From: Paracoccus versutus
GTDB taxonomy: Bacteria > Pseudomonadota > Alphaproteobacteria > Rhodobacterales > Rhodobacteraceae
NCBI RefSeq assembly: GCF_000763885.1
Contig: NZ_JRKO01000041.1
Coordinates: 1 to 53,470 of the forward strand
Reading direction: 5' to 3'
DNA: 53,470 nucleotides
Of this stretch, positions 16,521 to 24,068 are shown one piece after another (positions within the stretch are counted from its first letter, which is position 1; each line of letters starts with the position of its first letter). Below the pieces are notes generated by a model. The model was not told the origin of the DNA, searched no databases, and saw nothing but the letters and a program-made list of their open reading frames with translations. The position numbers and the translations under genes are program-made.

Positions 16521-17297
16521 TCAGGCCTTGATGTGGAAGACGCGGTTGATGAACTCGCGGGTGCGCTCTTCGCGCGGGTCGCCCAGCACCTGTTCGGGCG
16601 GGCCGTCCTCGACCACCACGCCGCCGGCGCAGAAGATCACCCGGCTGGCGACGTTCCTGGCGAACCACATGTCATGCGTGACCATCATCATCGGCATGCC
16701 GCTTTCCGCGAGTTGCAGGATCACCGCCTCGACCTCGGCCACCAGTTCCGGGTCGAGCGCCGAGGTCACTTCGTCGAACAGCATCAGCTTGGGGTCCAGC
16801 ATCAGCGCGCGGGCGATGGCGACGCGCTGCTTCTGGCCGCCGGACAGCTGGCTGGGATAGGCGTCGGCCTTGGCGCCCAGGCCGAAGCGTTCCAGGATCT
16901 TCTGGCCGCGTTCGCGGGCCGAGGCGCGGCTTTCACCGTGGACCTTGCGCGGGGCAAGGATCAGGTTCTCCATGATGCTGAGGTGCGGGAACAGGGTGTA
17001 GTGCTGGAAGACCATGCCGATCTGCTTGCGCAGCTCGGTGTCGATGACGGTCTTGTCGCCCTTGGCCGAGATATAGGGCTTGCCGCCGAAGCGGACCGAG
17101 CCGCCCTGGATCTGCTCCAGCCCCATGACCACGCGCAGCAGGGTCGACTTGCCGCCGCCCGAGGGGCCGATCACCACCACCCGCTCGCCCGGCATCATCT
17201 GGATGTTCAGGCCCTTGAGAACCTGGATGTTCGGACCATAGCTCTTGTGAAGGTCGCGGATCTCGACCAGCGCAGACCCGTCCCGCATATCCGCCAT
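16521..17297 (-). CDS. Polar amino acid ABC transporter ATPase (GlnQ/HisP-like)
   Basis: A 258-residue ATPase with Walker A GPSGGGKST, Q-loop MVFQHYTLFPH, signature LSGGQKQR and Walker B LMLFDEVTSALDPE. The full length and lack of any C-terminal regulatory domain are typical of GlnQ-class proteins. It sits between binding-protein and permease genes and should energise uptake of the operon's substrate. AAGG lies just before the ATG at 17297. Confidence 0.9.
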   Translation of the reverse strand: MADMRDGSALVEIRDLHKSYGPNIQVLKGLNIQMMPGERVVVIGPSGGGKSTLLRVVMGLEQIQGGSVRFGGKPYISAKGDKTVIDTELRKQIGMVFQHYTLFPHLSIMENLILAPRKVHGESRASARERGQKILERFGLGAKADAYPSQLSGGQKQRVAIARALMLDPKLMLFDEVTSALDPELVAEVEAVILQLAESGMPMMMVTHDMWFARNVASRVIFCAGGVVVEDGPPEQVLGDPREERTREFINRVFHIKA

Positions 17298-17383
17298 AAG
17301 CCTTACTCCCGAATATGGCTTTTCCGCGAACCGCCGCCTCCCGCGCCGGTTCGTTGAGCAGTTCTTGTCGTGTGGGGCAGGTC

Positions 17384-18211
17384 TTAGTTCCCGGCCGCGG
17401 CCAGGACCTCGTCGGCCGCCTTCGAGATCAGCGCATCGACGGCGCCGGTGGCGACCCTTTCCTCCAGGAAGATGTCCACGACGGCCACGTCCGAGGCGCG
17501 CAGGTTCAGCGGCAGGCCGAAGGACACGCCCTGCTTGGCCAGCGCCGGTTCGGGGTTCAGGGCAACCGCCCAGTCCGGGTTCGCCTGCGTGAACAGCAGG
17601 TTGGTGTCCGAGGCGTCCACGATGATGTCGGCGCGGCGCGACTGCACGGCCAGGCGCGTCTCGTCGGCCGAGGGTAGGCGCAGGATCGTCGCGTTCTTGA
17701 CCGCCGCCGAGATCGCCTTGTCCTGGGCGGTGCCGGACATGACCGCCATGGTGACGCCGGCCACGTCGACATCGGCGACCGAAACCGGGTTCGCGGGGAT
17801 CTTGGGGTTGTCCTTATTGTAGACGAGCGAGATCTGGTATTCCATCGCCGGGATCGAGAACTGCACCGCCATGGCGCGCACCGGCGTGCGGTTCAGCGCC
17901 AGCGACATGTCCCATTTCCCGGCCTGAAGCCCGGCCACGATATTGTCCCAGGTGGTGTCGACGAATTCCGGCTGCACCTCCAGCACGGCGGCGAATTCTC
18001 GGCAGAGATCGGCGTAGAAGCCGGAATATTCGCCCGTCGCCGGGTCGCGCATCACATAGGGCGGGGCGACGGCGGCGCCGCAACGCAGCTTGCCGGCACT
18101 TTGAACCTTCTGCCAATAGCCGCCCGCCTCCTGGGCAGGGGCGGCGCCCGCCGAGAGCGCGACGGCCAGGGCCATGATTGTCGCAGGTTTCGAGATTTTC
18201 TTCATCAGCAT
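17384..18211 (-). CDS. Amino acid ABC transporter periplasmic binding protein
   Basis: A 275-residue SBP_bac_3-type protein. Residues 1-26 form a signal peptide (ATIMALAVALSAGAAPA). The mature part shows the family pieces GKLRCGAAVAPPYVMRDPATG, GFYADLCREFA and a late VSFGLPLN. I chose the ATG at 18211 because GGGAG precedes it and it begins the lysine-bearing signal sequence; the open frame extends further upstream into the regulatory region without support. It is the first gene of the eleven-gene operon, right after the repeated operator. The amino acid bound is probably the hydroxyproline-type substrate, by context only. Confidence 0.85.
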   Translation of the reverse strand: MLMKKISKPATIMALAVALSAGAAPAQEAGGYWQKVQSAGKLRCGAAVAPPYVMRDPATGEYSGFYADLCREFAAVLEVQPEFVDTTWDNIVAGLQAGKWDMSLALNRTPVRAMAVQFSIPAMEYQISLVYNKDNPKIPANPVSVADVDVAGVTMAVMSGTAQDKAISAAVKNATILRLPSADETRLAVQSRRADIIVDASDTNLLFTQANPDWAVALNPEPALAKQGVSFGLPLNLRASDVAVVDIFLEERVATGAVDALISKAADEVLAAAGN

Positions 18212-18272
18212 GTCAGTCTCCCGGTGTGTTGGTCTTTGGCTTGTCGTCTCTGCGGCATTCTTTTTGTCAACA

Positions 18273-18339
18273 TTGTGCCGACATGAATCCAGCATGGCGA
18301 CACAATGACGACACGTCAACAAAAACTTTGTGTCGACAT
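18273..18339. promoter_or_regulatory. Three-copy 12-mer operator between importer operon and GntR gene
   Basis: The spacer holds three copies of TTGTGYCGMCAT: 18273-18284 (TTGTGCCGACAT, plus), 18294-18305 (inverted, reads TTGTGTCGCCAT on minus) and 18328-18339 (TTGTGTCGACAT, plus). Copies 1 and 2 are centred 21 bases apart, two helix turns. Location between divergent genes makes this the likely binding site of the GntR/FCD protein encoded next to it, controlling both itself and the catabolic operon. Confidence 0.7.
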
Positions 18340-18394
18340 CGGCTTTCGCCTGGCCCTATCATCGGGTGCAGAAAACACCGGCAGGAGAACGCGT

Positions 18395-19102
18395 TTGGCC
18401 GACGAAGCTGAGATCAGGCATGCCAAGGGGACGGGCTGGCGCTTTGTCTACCAGACCTTGCACGACGAAATCCTGTCCCTGGTCCTGGAGCCGGGGGCGC
18501 TTCTGGACGAGACGACCTTGGCCGAGCGATTCGGCATGTCCCGCTCGCCCATCCGCGAGGCGCTGATCCGGCTGTCGGGCGACGACCTGGTGGTGACGCT
18601 GTCGAACCGCTCGACCATCGTGGCGCCGATCGACGTGCTGAGCTTTCCGAAATATGTCGAGGCGCTGGACGTGGCGCAGCGCATGAACACGCGCCTGGCC
18701 GCCGAGCTGCGCAGCGAGGCCGACCTGAAGGCCATTGCCGCGCGCCAGGCCGAATTCGAGGCGGCGGTCAAGAACGGCAACCACCTGCTGATGTCCGAGG
18801 CGAACAAGCAGTTCCACATGGCCATCGCCAGCGCCGGCCGGAACCCCTATCTGGCCGCCTTCTACGAGCGGCTGCTGAACCAGGGCCGCCGCATGCTGCA
18901 CCTGCATTTCGACTATATCGAGCGCAGCAACGACAGCTACCTGCTGACGGACGAGCATAGCGAGATGCTGGAGGCGATCCGGGCGCGGGATGTCGAGCGG
19001 GCGGATGCGCTGGCCCATGCCCATACCCGGCAATTCCGCGACAACTTCATCGAGTTCATGAAGGAAAACTATTCGCAGAACTTCTCCTTCGTCGGGAAAT
19101 AG
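18395..19102 (+). CDS. GntR-family regulator with FCD ligand domain
   Basis: A roughly 235-residue FadR-subfamily regulator. The winged helix is visible as LEPGALLDETTLAERFGMSRSP then IREALIRLSGDDLV. The C-terminal all-helical FCD domain includes the metal-type pattern FHMAIASAGRN and the late DEHSEMLEAIRARD and AHAHTRQF histidines. I propose a TTG start at 18395, with AGGAG seven bases before it. The in-frame ATG at 18305 lacks a ribosome site and lies in the repeated operator. It faces the eleven-gene operon divergently, so it is probably its substrate-responsive repressor. Confidence 0.85.
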   Translation: MADEAEIRHAKGTGWRFVYQTLHDEILSLVLEPGALLDETTLAERFGMSRSPIREALIRLSGDDLVVTLSNRSTIVAPIDVLSFPKYVEALDVAQRMNTRLAAELRSEADLKAIAARQAEFEAAVKNGNHLLMSEANKQFHMAIASAGRNPYLAAFYERLLNQGRRMLHLHFDYIERSNDSYLLTDEHSEMLEAIRARDVERADALAHAHTRQFRDNFIEFMKENYSQNFSFVGK

Positions 19103-19156
19103 CCGTCCGGCCGGGGGTGACGCCTGGCGGGGGGCTTTGATGCCGCAGAGGCCGGC

Positions 19157-19945
19157 TCAGAGCCCGAAGAACTCCAGCATCAGCTCAAGCTGGCAGTCGA
19201 GCATCGGCGCGCCATGGCGGACCTGGCAGCCCTTGTCCTGCGCGGCGCGCAGCAGCGGGGTTTCGCGCGGCTTCATGATGATGTCGGCGACCAGGATCTC
19301 GGGGCGCAACCGGGACAGGTCGACCGGCGCCGGGTCGGTTTCCGGGTGCAGCCCGCAGGGCGAGGCATTGACCAGCAGGTCGACCCCGTCCAGGTCGTTC
19401 GGCCCTGCGCTGACGCGCAGCTGCGGATAGCCGGCGGCGATCCTGTCGGCCAGCGATTGCGCGCGGGCCGCGTCGGGGTCATGCACGCGCAACGAGGCCA
19501 CGCCGCTGCGGGCAAGGCCGAAGGCGATGGCCCGCCCGGCGCCGCCGGCGCCCAGAAGCAATGCCTCGCGCCCCTGGGCATCGGCGCCGCCGCCCAGCAA
19601 CCCCTGCAGGAAGCCGCGGCCGTCGAAATTCTCGGCCACCATGGTGCCGTCTGCTTCGCGGCGGACGGTATTCGCGGCCCCCAGCTCCTGCGCCTCGGCG
19701 CCGACGCGATCGGCCAGTTCAAGCGCCTGTTCCTTCAGCGGCACGCTGACCACCATGCCGCCCAGGTTGCGCATCCGCTTCATCGCCTGCCAGGCGGCGG
19801 CGAAATCCGCAGGCGCATAGTGGACCGGCACCATGACCGCGTCGATGCCCCGCGCCCTGAACAAGGGGTTCAGGACTTCGGGGGTGCGGACATGGTGGAT
19901 CGGGTCTGCAAGCATGAAGAAGATCCGGGTGTTGCCGGTGATCAT
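19157..19945 (-). CDS. Shikimate-dehydrogenase-fold oxidoreductase with altered substrate site
   Basis: A 262-residue AroE-like protein. The NADP-type Rossmann motif LLGAGGAGRAIAFGL, the catalytic lysine in VSVPLKE (K71), aspartate D108 and the late CQLELMLEFF glutamine are kept. The two serines that hold the shikimate carboxylate in true AroE (S-x-S) are replaced: HVRTPEV gives V19 and T21, and NTDG has become NFDG. A quinate or other hydroxy-acid dehydrogenase role is therefore more likely than the shikimate pathway. It is the last gene of the importer/kinase/aminotransferase unit, 45 bases after the aminotransferase. Confidence 0.75.
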   Translation of the reverse strand: MITGNTRIFFMLADPIHHVRTPEVLNPLFRARGIDAVMVPVHYAPADFAAAWQAMKRMRNLGGMVVSVPLKEQALELADRVGAEAQELGAANTVRREADGTMVAENFDGRGFLQGLLGGGADAQGREALLLGAGGAGRAIAFGLARSGVASLRVHDPDAARAQSLADRIAAGYPQLRVSAGPNDLDGVDLLVNASPCGLHPETDPAPVDLSRLRPEILVADIIMKPRETPLLRAAQDKGCQVRHGAPMLDCQLELMLEFFGL

Positions 19946-19990
19946 CTGTCCTGTTCCCTTGGGCTCGTCCCTGCTGCCTGCGGCGCTTCG

Positions 19991-21337
19991 TCAGATCGCG
20001 GCCAGCGTGTTGCGCGTCTCGGTCAGCAGCCGGTCCACGTCGCTTTCCGAGAATACCAGCGGCGGACGGATCTTCAGCGTATTGGCGTGATGGCCGGTGG
20101 CCGAGATCAGCACCCGCCGCTGCCGCAGGCCGTCGACCACGGCCAGGGCCGTGGCCGAATCCGGTTCCTTGCCGTCCCGGTCCTTGACGAATTCGACCCC
20201 GATATAAAGGCCCGCGCCGCGCACGTCGCCGATGCGCCCGTCCTCTTGGGCGATCTCGCGCAAGCCGTCCTGGATCATCGCGCCGATGCGGGCGGCGTTT
20301 TCCTGCAATCTGTCGTCGCGGATCACGTCGAAGGTCGCCTGCGCCGCGGCAATGGCCACGGTATTGCCGCCGAAGGTGTTGAAATAGCGCATCTCGCTGC
20401 CGAAACGCTCGACCACCTCGCTGCGCACGGCGACTGCCGCGACCGGGAAGCCGTTGCCCATCGGCTTGCCCATGGTGACGATGTCGGGGTGCTGGCCGTG
20501 GCGCTGGAACCCCCAGAGCCGGTCGCCCGAGCGGCCGAAGCCCGCCTGCACCTCGTCGGCGATCACGACGCCGCCGGCGGCATGGACGACCTCGGCGATC
20601 TGCTGGAGGATGTCGGTCGGATGGGCATAGATCCCGTCCGAGGAGAACAGCGAATCCGCGATGAAGGCGGCGATGCCTTCGCCGCGACGTTCCAGCTCGT
20701 CGATCTCGTGCCGGACCTGGCGGGCCAGGAAGGCGCCGATCTCGGAGGGCTCCATGCGATAGGAATCGGGCGCGGGAATGCGGCGCACCCATTGCCCCAG
20801 CGGGCTTTTCCTGCCCAGCGAAGGCGACAGGCCCGCCGTCAGGTGCGAGTTGCCGGTATAGGCTTCCGAGGTGATGACGATGCCCTTGCGCCCGGTCTGG
20901 TGCATGGCGATGCGCAGCGCCAGGTCGTTCGCCTCGGAGCCGGTGCAGGTGAACATGACATGTTCGATCGGTGCGCCAAGGGTCGGCACGATCTGCTCGG
21001 CGAATTCCAGGATGCCGTCCTGCACGTAGCGGGTATGGGTGCAGAGCGTCTGCATCTGCCGATGCACCGCCTCGACCACGTGCGGGTTGCAATGGCCGAC
21101 CGAGACGACGTTGTTGTAGGCGTCCAGATATTCCTTGCCGTCGCGGTCCCACATCTTCGTGCCCAGGGCGCGGCTGATCTGCACCGGATCGGCATACATC
21201 AGGCGATAGGCCGGCCCAAGCAGGCTGCGGCGCCGGCGGATCAGATCCTGCATCGCCGGATCGAGCCTGTCCATGTCGTCCGGGTCGAAGCCGTTCACCA
21301 TGCCCACGTTGATCCGGGGCTTGTCCTGCGCATTCAT
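19991..21337 (-). CDS. Class III PLP enzyme, aminotransferase or phospho-lyase
   Basis: A 448-residue fold-type I PLP protein of the AGXT2/ethanolamine-phosphate phospho-lyase group. The PLP lysine is K291 in TMGKPMGNGFP; D261 in IADEVQAGFGR holds the pyridine nitrogen; CTGSEAND (131-138) binds the cofactor phosphate. The early DAYNNVVSVGHCNPH is characteristic of the phospho-lyase branch. Its ATG overlaps the stop of the sugar-kinase-like phosphotransferase gene by four bases. Kinase plus phospho-lyase is the arrangement of 5-hydroxylysine breakdown, so phosphohydroxylysine phospho-lyase is my leading reading. Ethanolamine phosphate or a simple transamination are alternatives. Confidence 0.8.
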   Translation of the reverse strand: MNAQDKPRINVGMVNGFDPDDMDRLDPAMQDLIRRRRSLLGPAYRLMYADPVQISRALGTKMWDRDGKEYLDAYNNVVSVGHCNPHVVEAVHRQMQTLCTHTRYVQDGILEFAEQIVPTLGAPIEHVMFTCTGSEANDLALRIAMHQTGRKGIVITSEAYTGNSHLTAGLSPSLGRKSPLGQWVRRIPAPDSYRMEPSEIGAFLARQVRHEIDELERRGEGIAAFIADSLFSSDGIYAHPTDILQQIAEVVHAAGGVVIADEVQAGFGRSGDRLWGFQRHGQHPDIVTMGKPMGNGFPVAAVAVRSEVVERFGSEMRYFNTFGGNTVAIAAAQATFDVIRDDRLQENAARIGAMIQDGLREIAQEDGRIGDVRGAGLYIGVEFVKDRDGKEPDSATALAVVDGLRQRRVLISATGHHANTLKIRPPLVFSESDVDRLLTETRNTLAAI

Positions 21338-22422
21338 ATCCGTGCTTCCTCTGTCTTGCGGGCCGCCTGGCTTGCGGCGCCTGGGGCGAATGTCCGGCTG
21401 ATCTGGTCCGGCGGCAGGCTGAGGAACTGCCGAAGCTGCTGCCAGCCCTGATGGGTGTTTCGCATGATATAGGGCTCATTATCCGGGAACTGCCGGGCCC
21501 GCCATGTCGTGATCAGCGCGCGGGCGATGACGCGGGCCATGACCAGATGCGGCAGGACTTCCAGCTCGTCCGGGGTCAGGTCGGCGACCGAGAGATAGCC
21601 GGCCAGCAGGTCGCGGCCGCGGTCGAACATCGCCGGCCCGCCCTCGGGTTCGAGATAGGCCAGCAGCGCGGTCGAGAGGTCGATGGCGATATAGGTCCGC
21701 AGCGCATCGCCGAAATCGATCACCCCGGTGACGAAATCCGGTTTTCCGCGATCAGCGACGACGTTCGAGCGATTGAAATCGTTGTGCAGCACCTGGCGCC
21801 GGCAGGTCCGCAGCTTGCCTTCGATCTGGCGAAAGCGCGCCATCCCCTCGGTCAGCATGGCGCGGTGGTCGGGATCGGTCACGCCGTCCAGCAGGAAGGC
21901 GAGCTTCGGCAGGTGCTGGACATCCCATGCGATCTCACGCGCCTCGTGCGGATGCGAAAATCCGGCCATGGCCAACCGCAGCCGGGCAAGCGTGGCACCC
22001 AGCCGAAAGCGCTCCTCCGGGGTGGGATCGATCCGGTCCAGCGGCGTGCCCTCCAGATAGGTCAGCATCCGCACCATGCGCGGCTGGCCGTGGCTGTCCG
22101 TGACGGTGAAGAAGCCCAGGCCGTCGCGGCTGCGCACCACGCGCGGCACCGGCAGGCCGGGATCGACGCGCGCCAGATGGTCCAGCAGGTCGGCTTGCAG
22201 CGACAGCTCGGCCGGATCCTCGTCGGGGTTCGAGAACTTGGCGATGAAGCGTTCCCCCCTGGGCGTGGCCAGCCGGAAGGTGTCGTCCTTTTCGGTGTCC
22301 AGGCGTTGCAGGGTGCCGGTCAGGCCGTAATGCGTCTCCAGCACCGCCAGCGCCTCGTCGGCGGGGATCGAGTGGAACGGCGTGGCAAGGCCGCCGGCGC
22401 ATAGCAGATTGGTTGAGGACAT
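21334..22422 (-). CDS. APH-family phosphotransferase, hydroxylysine-kinase-like
   Basis: A 362-residue aminoglycoside-phosphotransferase-fold kinase. Lysine K62 (FIAKFSN), the catalytic loop HNDFNRSN (H213-N220, D215) and the metal-binding DFGD (236-239) are intact. VRMLTYLEGTPL and WDVQHLPKL resemble my recollection of animal hydroxylysine kinase (HYKK). Start at 22422 (MSSTNLL) is chosen; the far longer open frame upstream runs into the permease gene in another frame. It would phosphorylate an amino alcohol or hydroxy amino acid in the cytoplasm, with the product split by the phospho-lyase encoded next. Choline/ethanolamine-type substrates are the alternative. Confidence 0.8.
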   Translation of the reverse strand: MSSTNLLCAGGLATPFHSIPADEALAVLETHYGLTGTLQRLDTEKDDTFRLATPRGERFIAKFSNPDEDPAELSLQADLLDHLARVDPGLPVPRVVRSRDGLGFFTVTDSHGQPRMVRMLTYLEGTPLDRIDPTPEERFRLGATLARLRLAMAGFSHPHEAREIAWDVQHLPKLAFLLDGVTDPDHRAMLTEGMARFRQIEGKLRTCRRQVLHNDFNRSNVVADRGKPDFVTGVIDFGDALRTYIAIDLSTALLAYLEPEGGPAMFDRGRDLLAGYLSVADLTPDELEVLPHLVMARVIARALITTWRARQFPDNEPYIMRNTHQGWQQLRQFLSLPPDQISRTFAPGAASQAARKTEEARI

Positions 22423-22472
22423 GGGATGTCTTTCGGATCGGCTGGGAAAAGGGGGCTGGACGGCCCCCTGGC

Positions 22473-23264
22473 TCAGGCATTGGGCTGGCGCTGCGAGCTG
22501 TGCCAGGGCAGGGCGATCCGCTCCATCACGTCGACGGCATAGAACAGGATCGTCCCCATTACTCCCAAGAGCACCAGCGAGACGAAGACGCGCGTGGTGT
22601 CGAACTGGCCCTGCGCGGTCAGCACCAGGAAGCCCAGGCCGCGGCCGCCGGCGACGAACTCTCCGACGATGGCGCCGACCAGCGCGAAGGAGATGCCCAC
22701 TTTCATGCCCGAGAACAGCGAGGGCAGGGCGTTCGGCACCCGGATCTTGTAGATGATGTCGAATTTCGAGGCCCGCGTCGCCTTGGCGAGGTTCAGCATG
22801 TCGGGATCGACCGAGCGCAGGCCCAGGACGGTGTTGATGACGATGGGAAAGATCGCCAGCATCACCGCCACCGCCAGTTGCGAGGATACGCCGGTGCCCA
22901 GCCAGATCACGAACAGCGGCGCCAGCGCCACCTTGGGCACCGAGTTGATGGCGATGAGCAGGGTGTAGACCGTGCGCTCGAGGAATTTCGACTGCACGAT
23001 GCCGACGGCCATGATCACGCCCAGCACCACCGAGATGACGAAGGCCAGGCCCGTGGTCATCAGCGTATAAAGCATGTTGCGGATGAACACCCAGGGGCTT
23101 TGCATGAAGGCCGCCCAGATCGCCGAGGGCGCGGGCAGGATGATGGCCGGCGGATTGAACAGCCGCACCCCCAGTTCCCACAGCAGGATCGTTCCCAGCA
23201 GCACCAGGACGATGTCGAGCGAGCGATTGTCCCGCATGATTTTCGCGATGAGGCTGTCTTTCAT
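22473..23264 (-). CDS. ABC transporter permease (SsuC/TauC/ThiX type)
   Basis: A 263-residue inner-membrane permease with about six helices. The conserved inner loop is NLAKATRASKFDIIYKIRVPNALP, followed by GISFALVGAIVGEFVAGGRGLGFL, typical of aliphatic sulfonate, taurine and thiamine-precursor importers. The ATG at 23264 overlaps the ATPase stop (ATGA at 23261-23264); an upstream open frame is rejected. It works with the ATPase and NMT1-like binding protein encoded before it. The following gene, the kinase, is 50 bases away, suggesting that transport and catabolism are co-transcribed. Confidence 0.88.
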   Translation of the reverse strand: MKDSLIAKIMRDNRSLDIVLVLLGTILLWELGVRLFNPPAIILPAPSAIWAAFMQSPWVFIRNMLYTLMTTGLAFVISVVLGVIMAVGIVQSKFLERTVYTLLIAINSVPKVALAPLFVIWLGTGVSSQLAVAVMLAIFPIVINTVLGLRSVDPDMLNLAKATRASKFDIIYKIRVPNALPSLFSGMKVGISFALVGAIVGEFVAGGRGLGFLVLTAQGQFDTTRVFVSLVLLGVMGTILFYAVDVMERIALPWHSSQRQPNA

Positions 23265-24064
23265 TCCTTGAGCACTCCCAATTCGGCGAAATGATGGCGG
23301 ATACGCTGGGCATAGACGCCGAAGGCATCGGATTCGCGCACCGACAGCGGGCGCGGCCGGGGCAGGTCCACGTCGAAGACATCGACGATGCGGCCCGGCC
23401 CGCGCGACATCATCACCACGCGGTCGGCCAGGAAGACCGCCTCGGAGATCGAATGGGTGATGAAGATCACCGTCTTGCTGGTCTCTTGCCACATGCGGGC
23501 CAGCTCGACGTTCAGGTCGTCGCGGGTCATCGCGTCCAGCGCGCCGAAAGGCTCGTCCATCAGCAGCAGGTCGGGATCGCACAGCAGCGCCCGGCAGATC
23601 GAGGCGCGCTGCCGCATGCCGCCCGACAGCTCCCAGGGATGGCGCTTTTCATAGCCCTTGAGCCCGAAACGCTCCAGCAGTTGCAAGGCGCGGTCGCGGT
23701 ATTGCTCGCGCGGGTGGCCTAGGAATTCGGCCTGCAACAGCACGTTGTCCAGGATGGTGCGCCAGTCCAGCAGGACGTCGCGCTGGAACACCACGCCCAT
23801 GCGGTCCGGCGGCCCGGCCAGCGGCTTGCCGGAAACGGTGATGCCGCCCGAGGTGATGTCTTCCAGCCCGGCAAGGCATTTCAGCAGCGTGCTCTTGCCG
23901 CAGCCGCTGGGCCCGACGATGCTGAGGAACTCGCCCGGACGCACGTCCAGGTTGATGTCGCTGAGCGCGACGACGGGCCCGTGCTGCGAGGGGTAGGTCT
24001 TGCCCGCCCCCTTGATGCGCAGATAGGTGTCGGGGGTGGTGCCGGTCATCATGTTCATGCCCAC
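23261..24064 (-). CDS. ABC transporter ATPase (SsuB/TauB type)
   Basis: A 267-residue ATPase with Walker A GPSGCGKST, Q-loop VVFQRDVLLDW, signature LSGGMRQR and Walker B LLLMDEPFGALD. The Q-loop style and lack of extra domains place it with nitrate/sulfonate/taurine-type ATPases. It begins four bases downstream of the binding-protein stop; either the ATG at 24064 or the in-frame one at 24058 could be used. It overlaps the permease gene by four bases. Confidence 0.88.
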   Translation of the reverse strand: MGMNMMTGTTPDTYLRIKGAGKTYPSQHGPVVALSDINLDVRPGEFLSIVGPSGCGKSTLLKCLAGLEDITSGGITVSGKPLAGPPDRMGVVFQRDVLLDWRTILDNVLLQAEFLGHPREQYRDRALQLLERFGLKGYEKRHPWELSGGMRQRASICRALLCDPDLLLMDEPFGALDAMTRDDLNVELARMWQETSKTVIFITHSISEAVFLADRVVMMSRGPGRIVDVFDVDLPRPRPLSVRESDAFGVYAQRIRHHFAELGVLKE

Positions 24065-24068
24065 CGCC

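Noticed and set aside
18305..18394. ATG at 18305 as start of the GntR regulator
   Set aside because: No ribosome site, lies within an operator copy, and the extra residues do not resemble a GntR N-terminus. TTG at 18395 has AGGAG at proper distance.
19214..21451. 745-codon plus-strand open frame
   Set aside because: Antisense to the aminotransferase and AroE-like genes; no recognisable domain.
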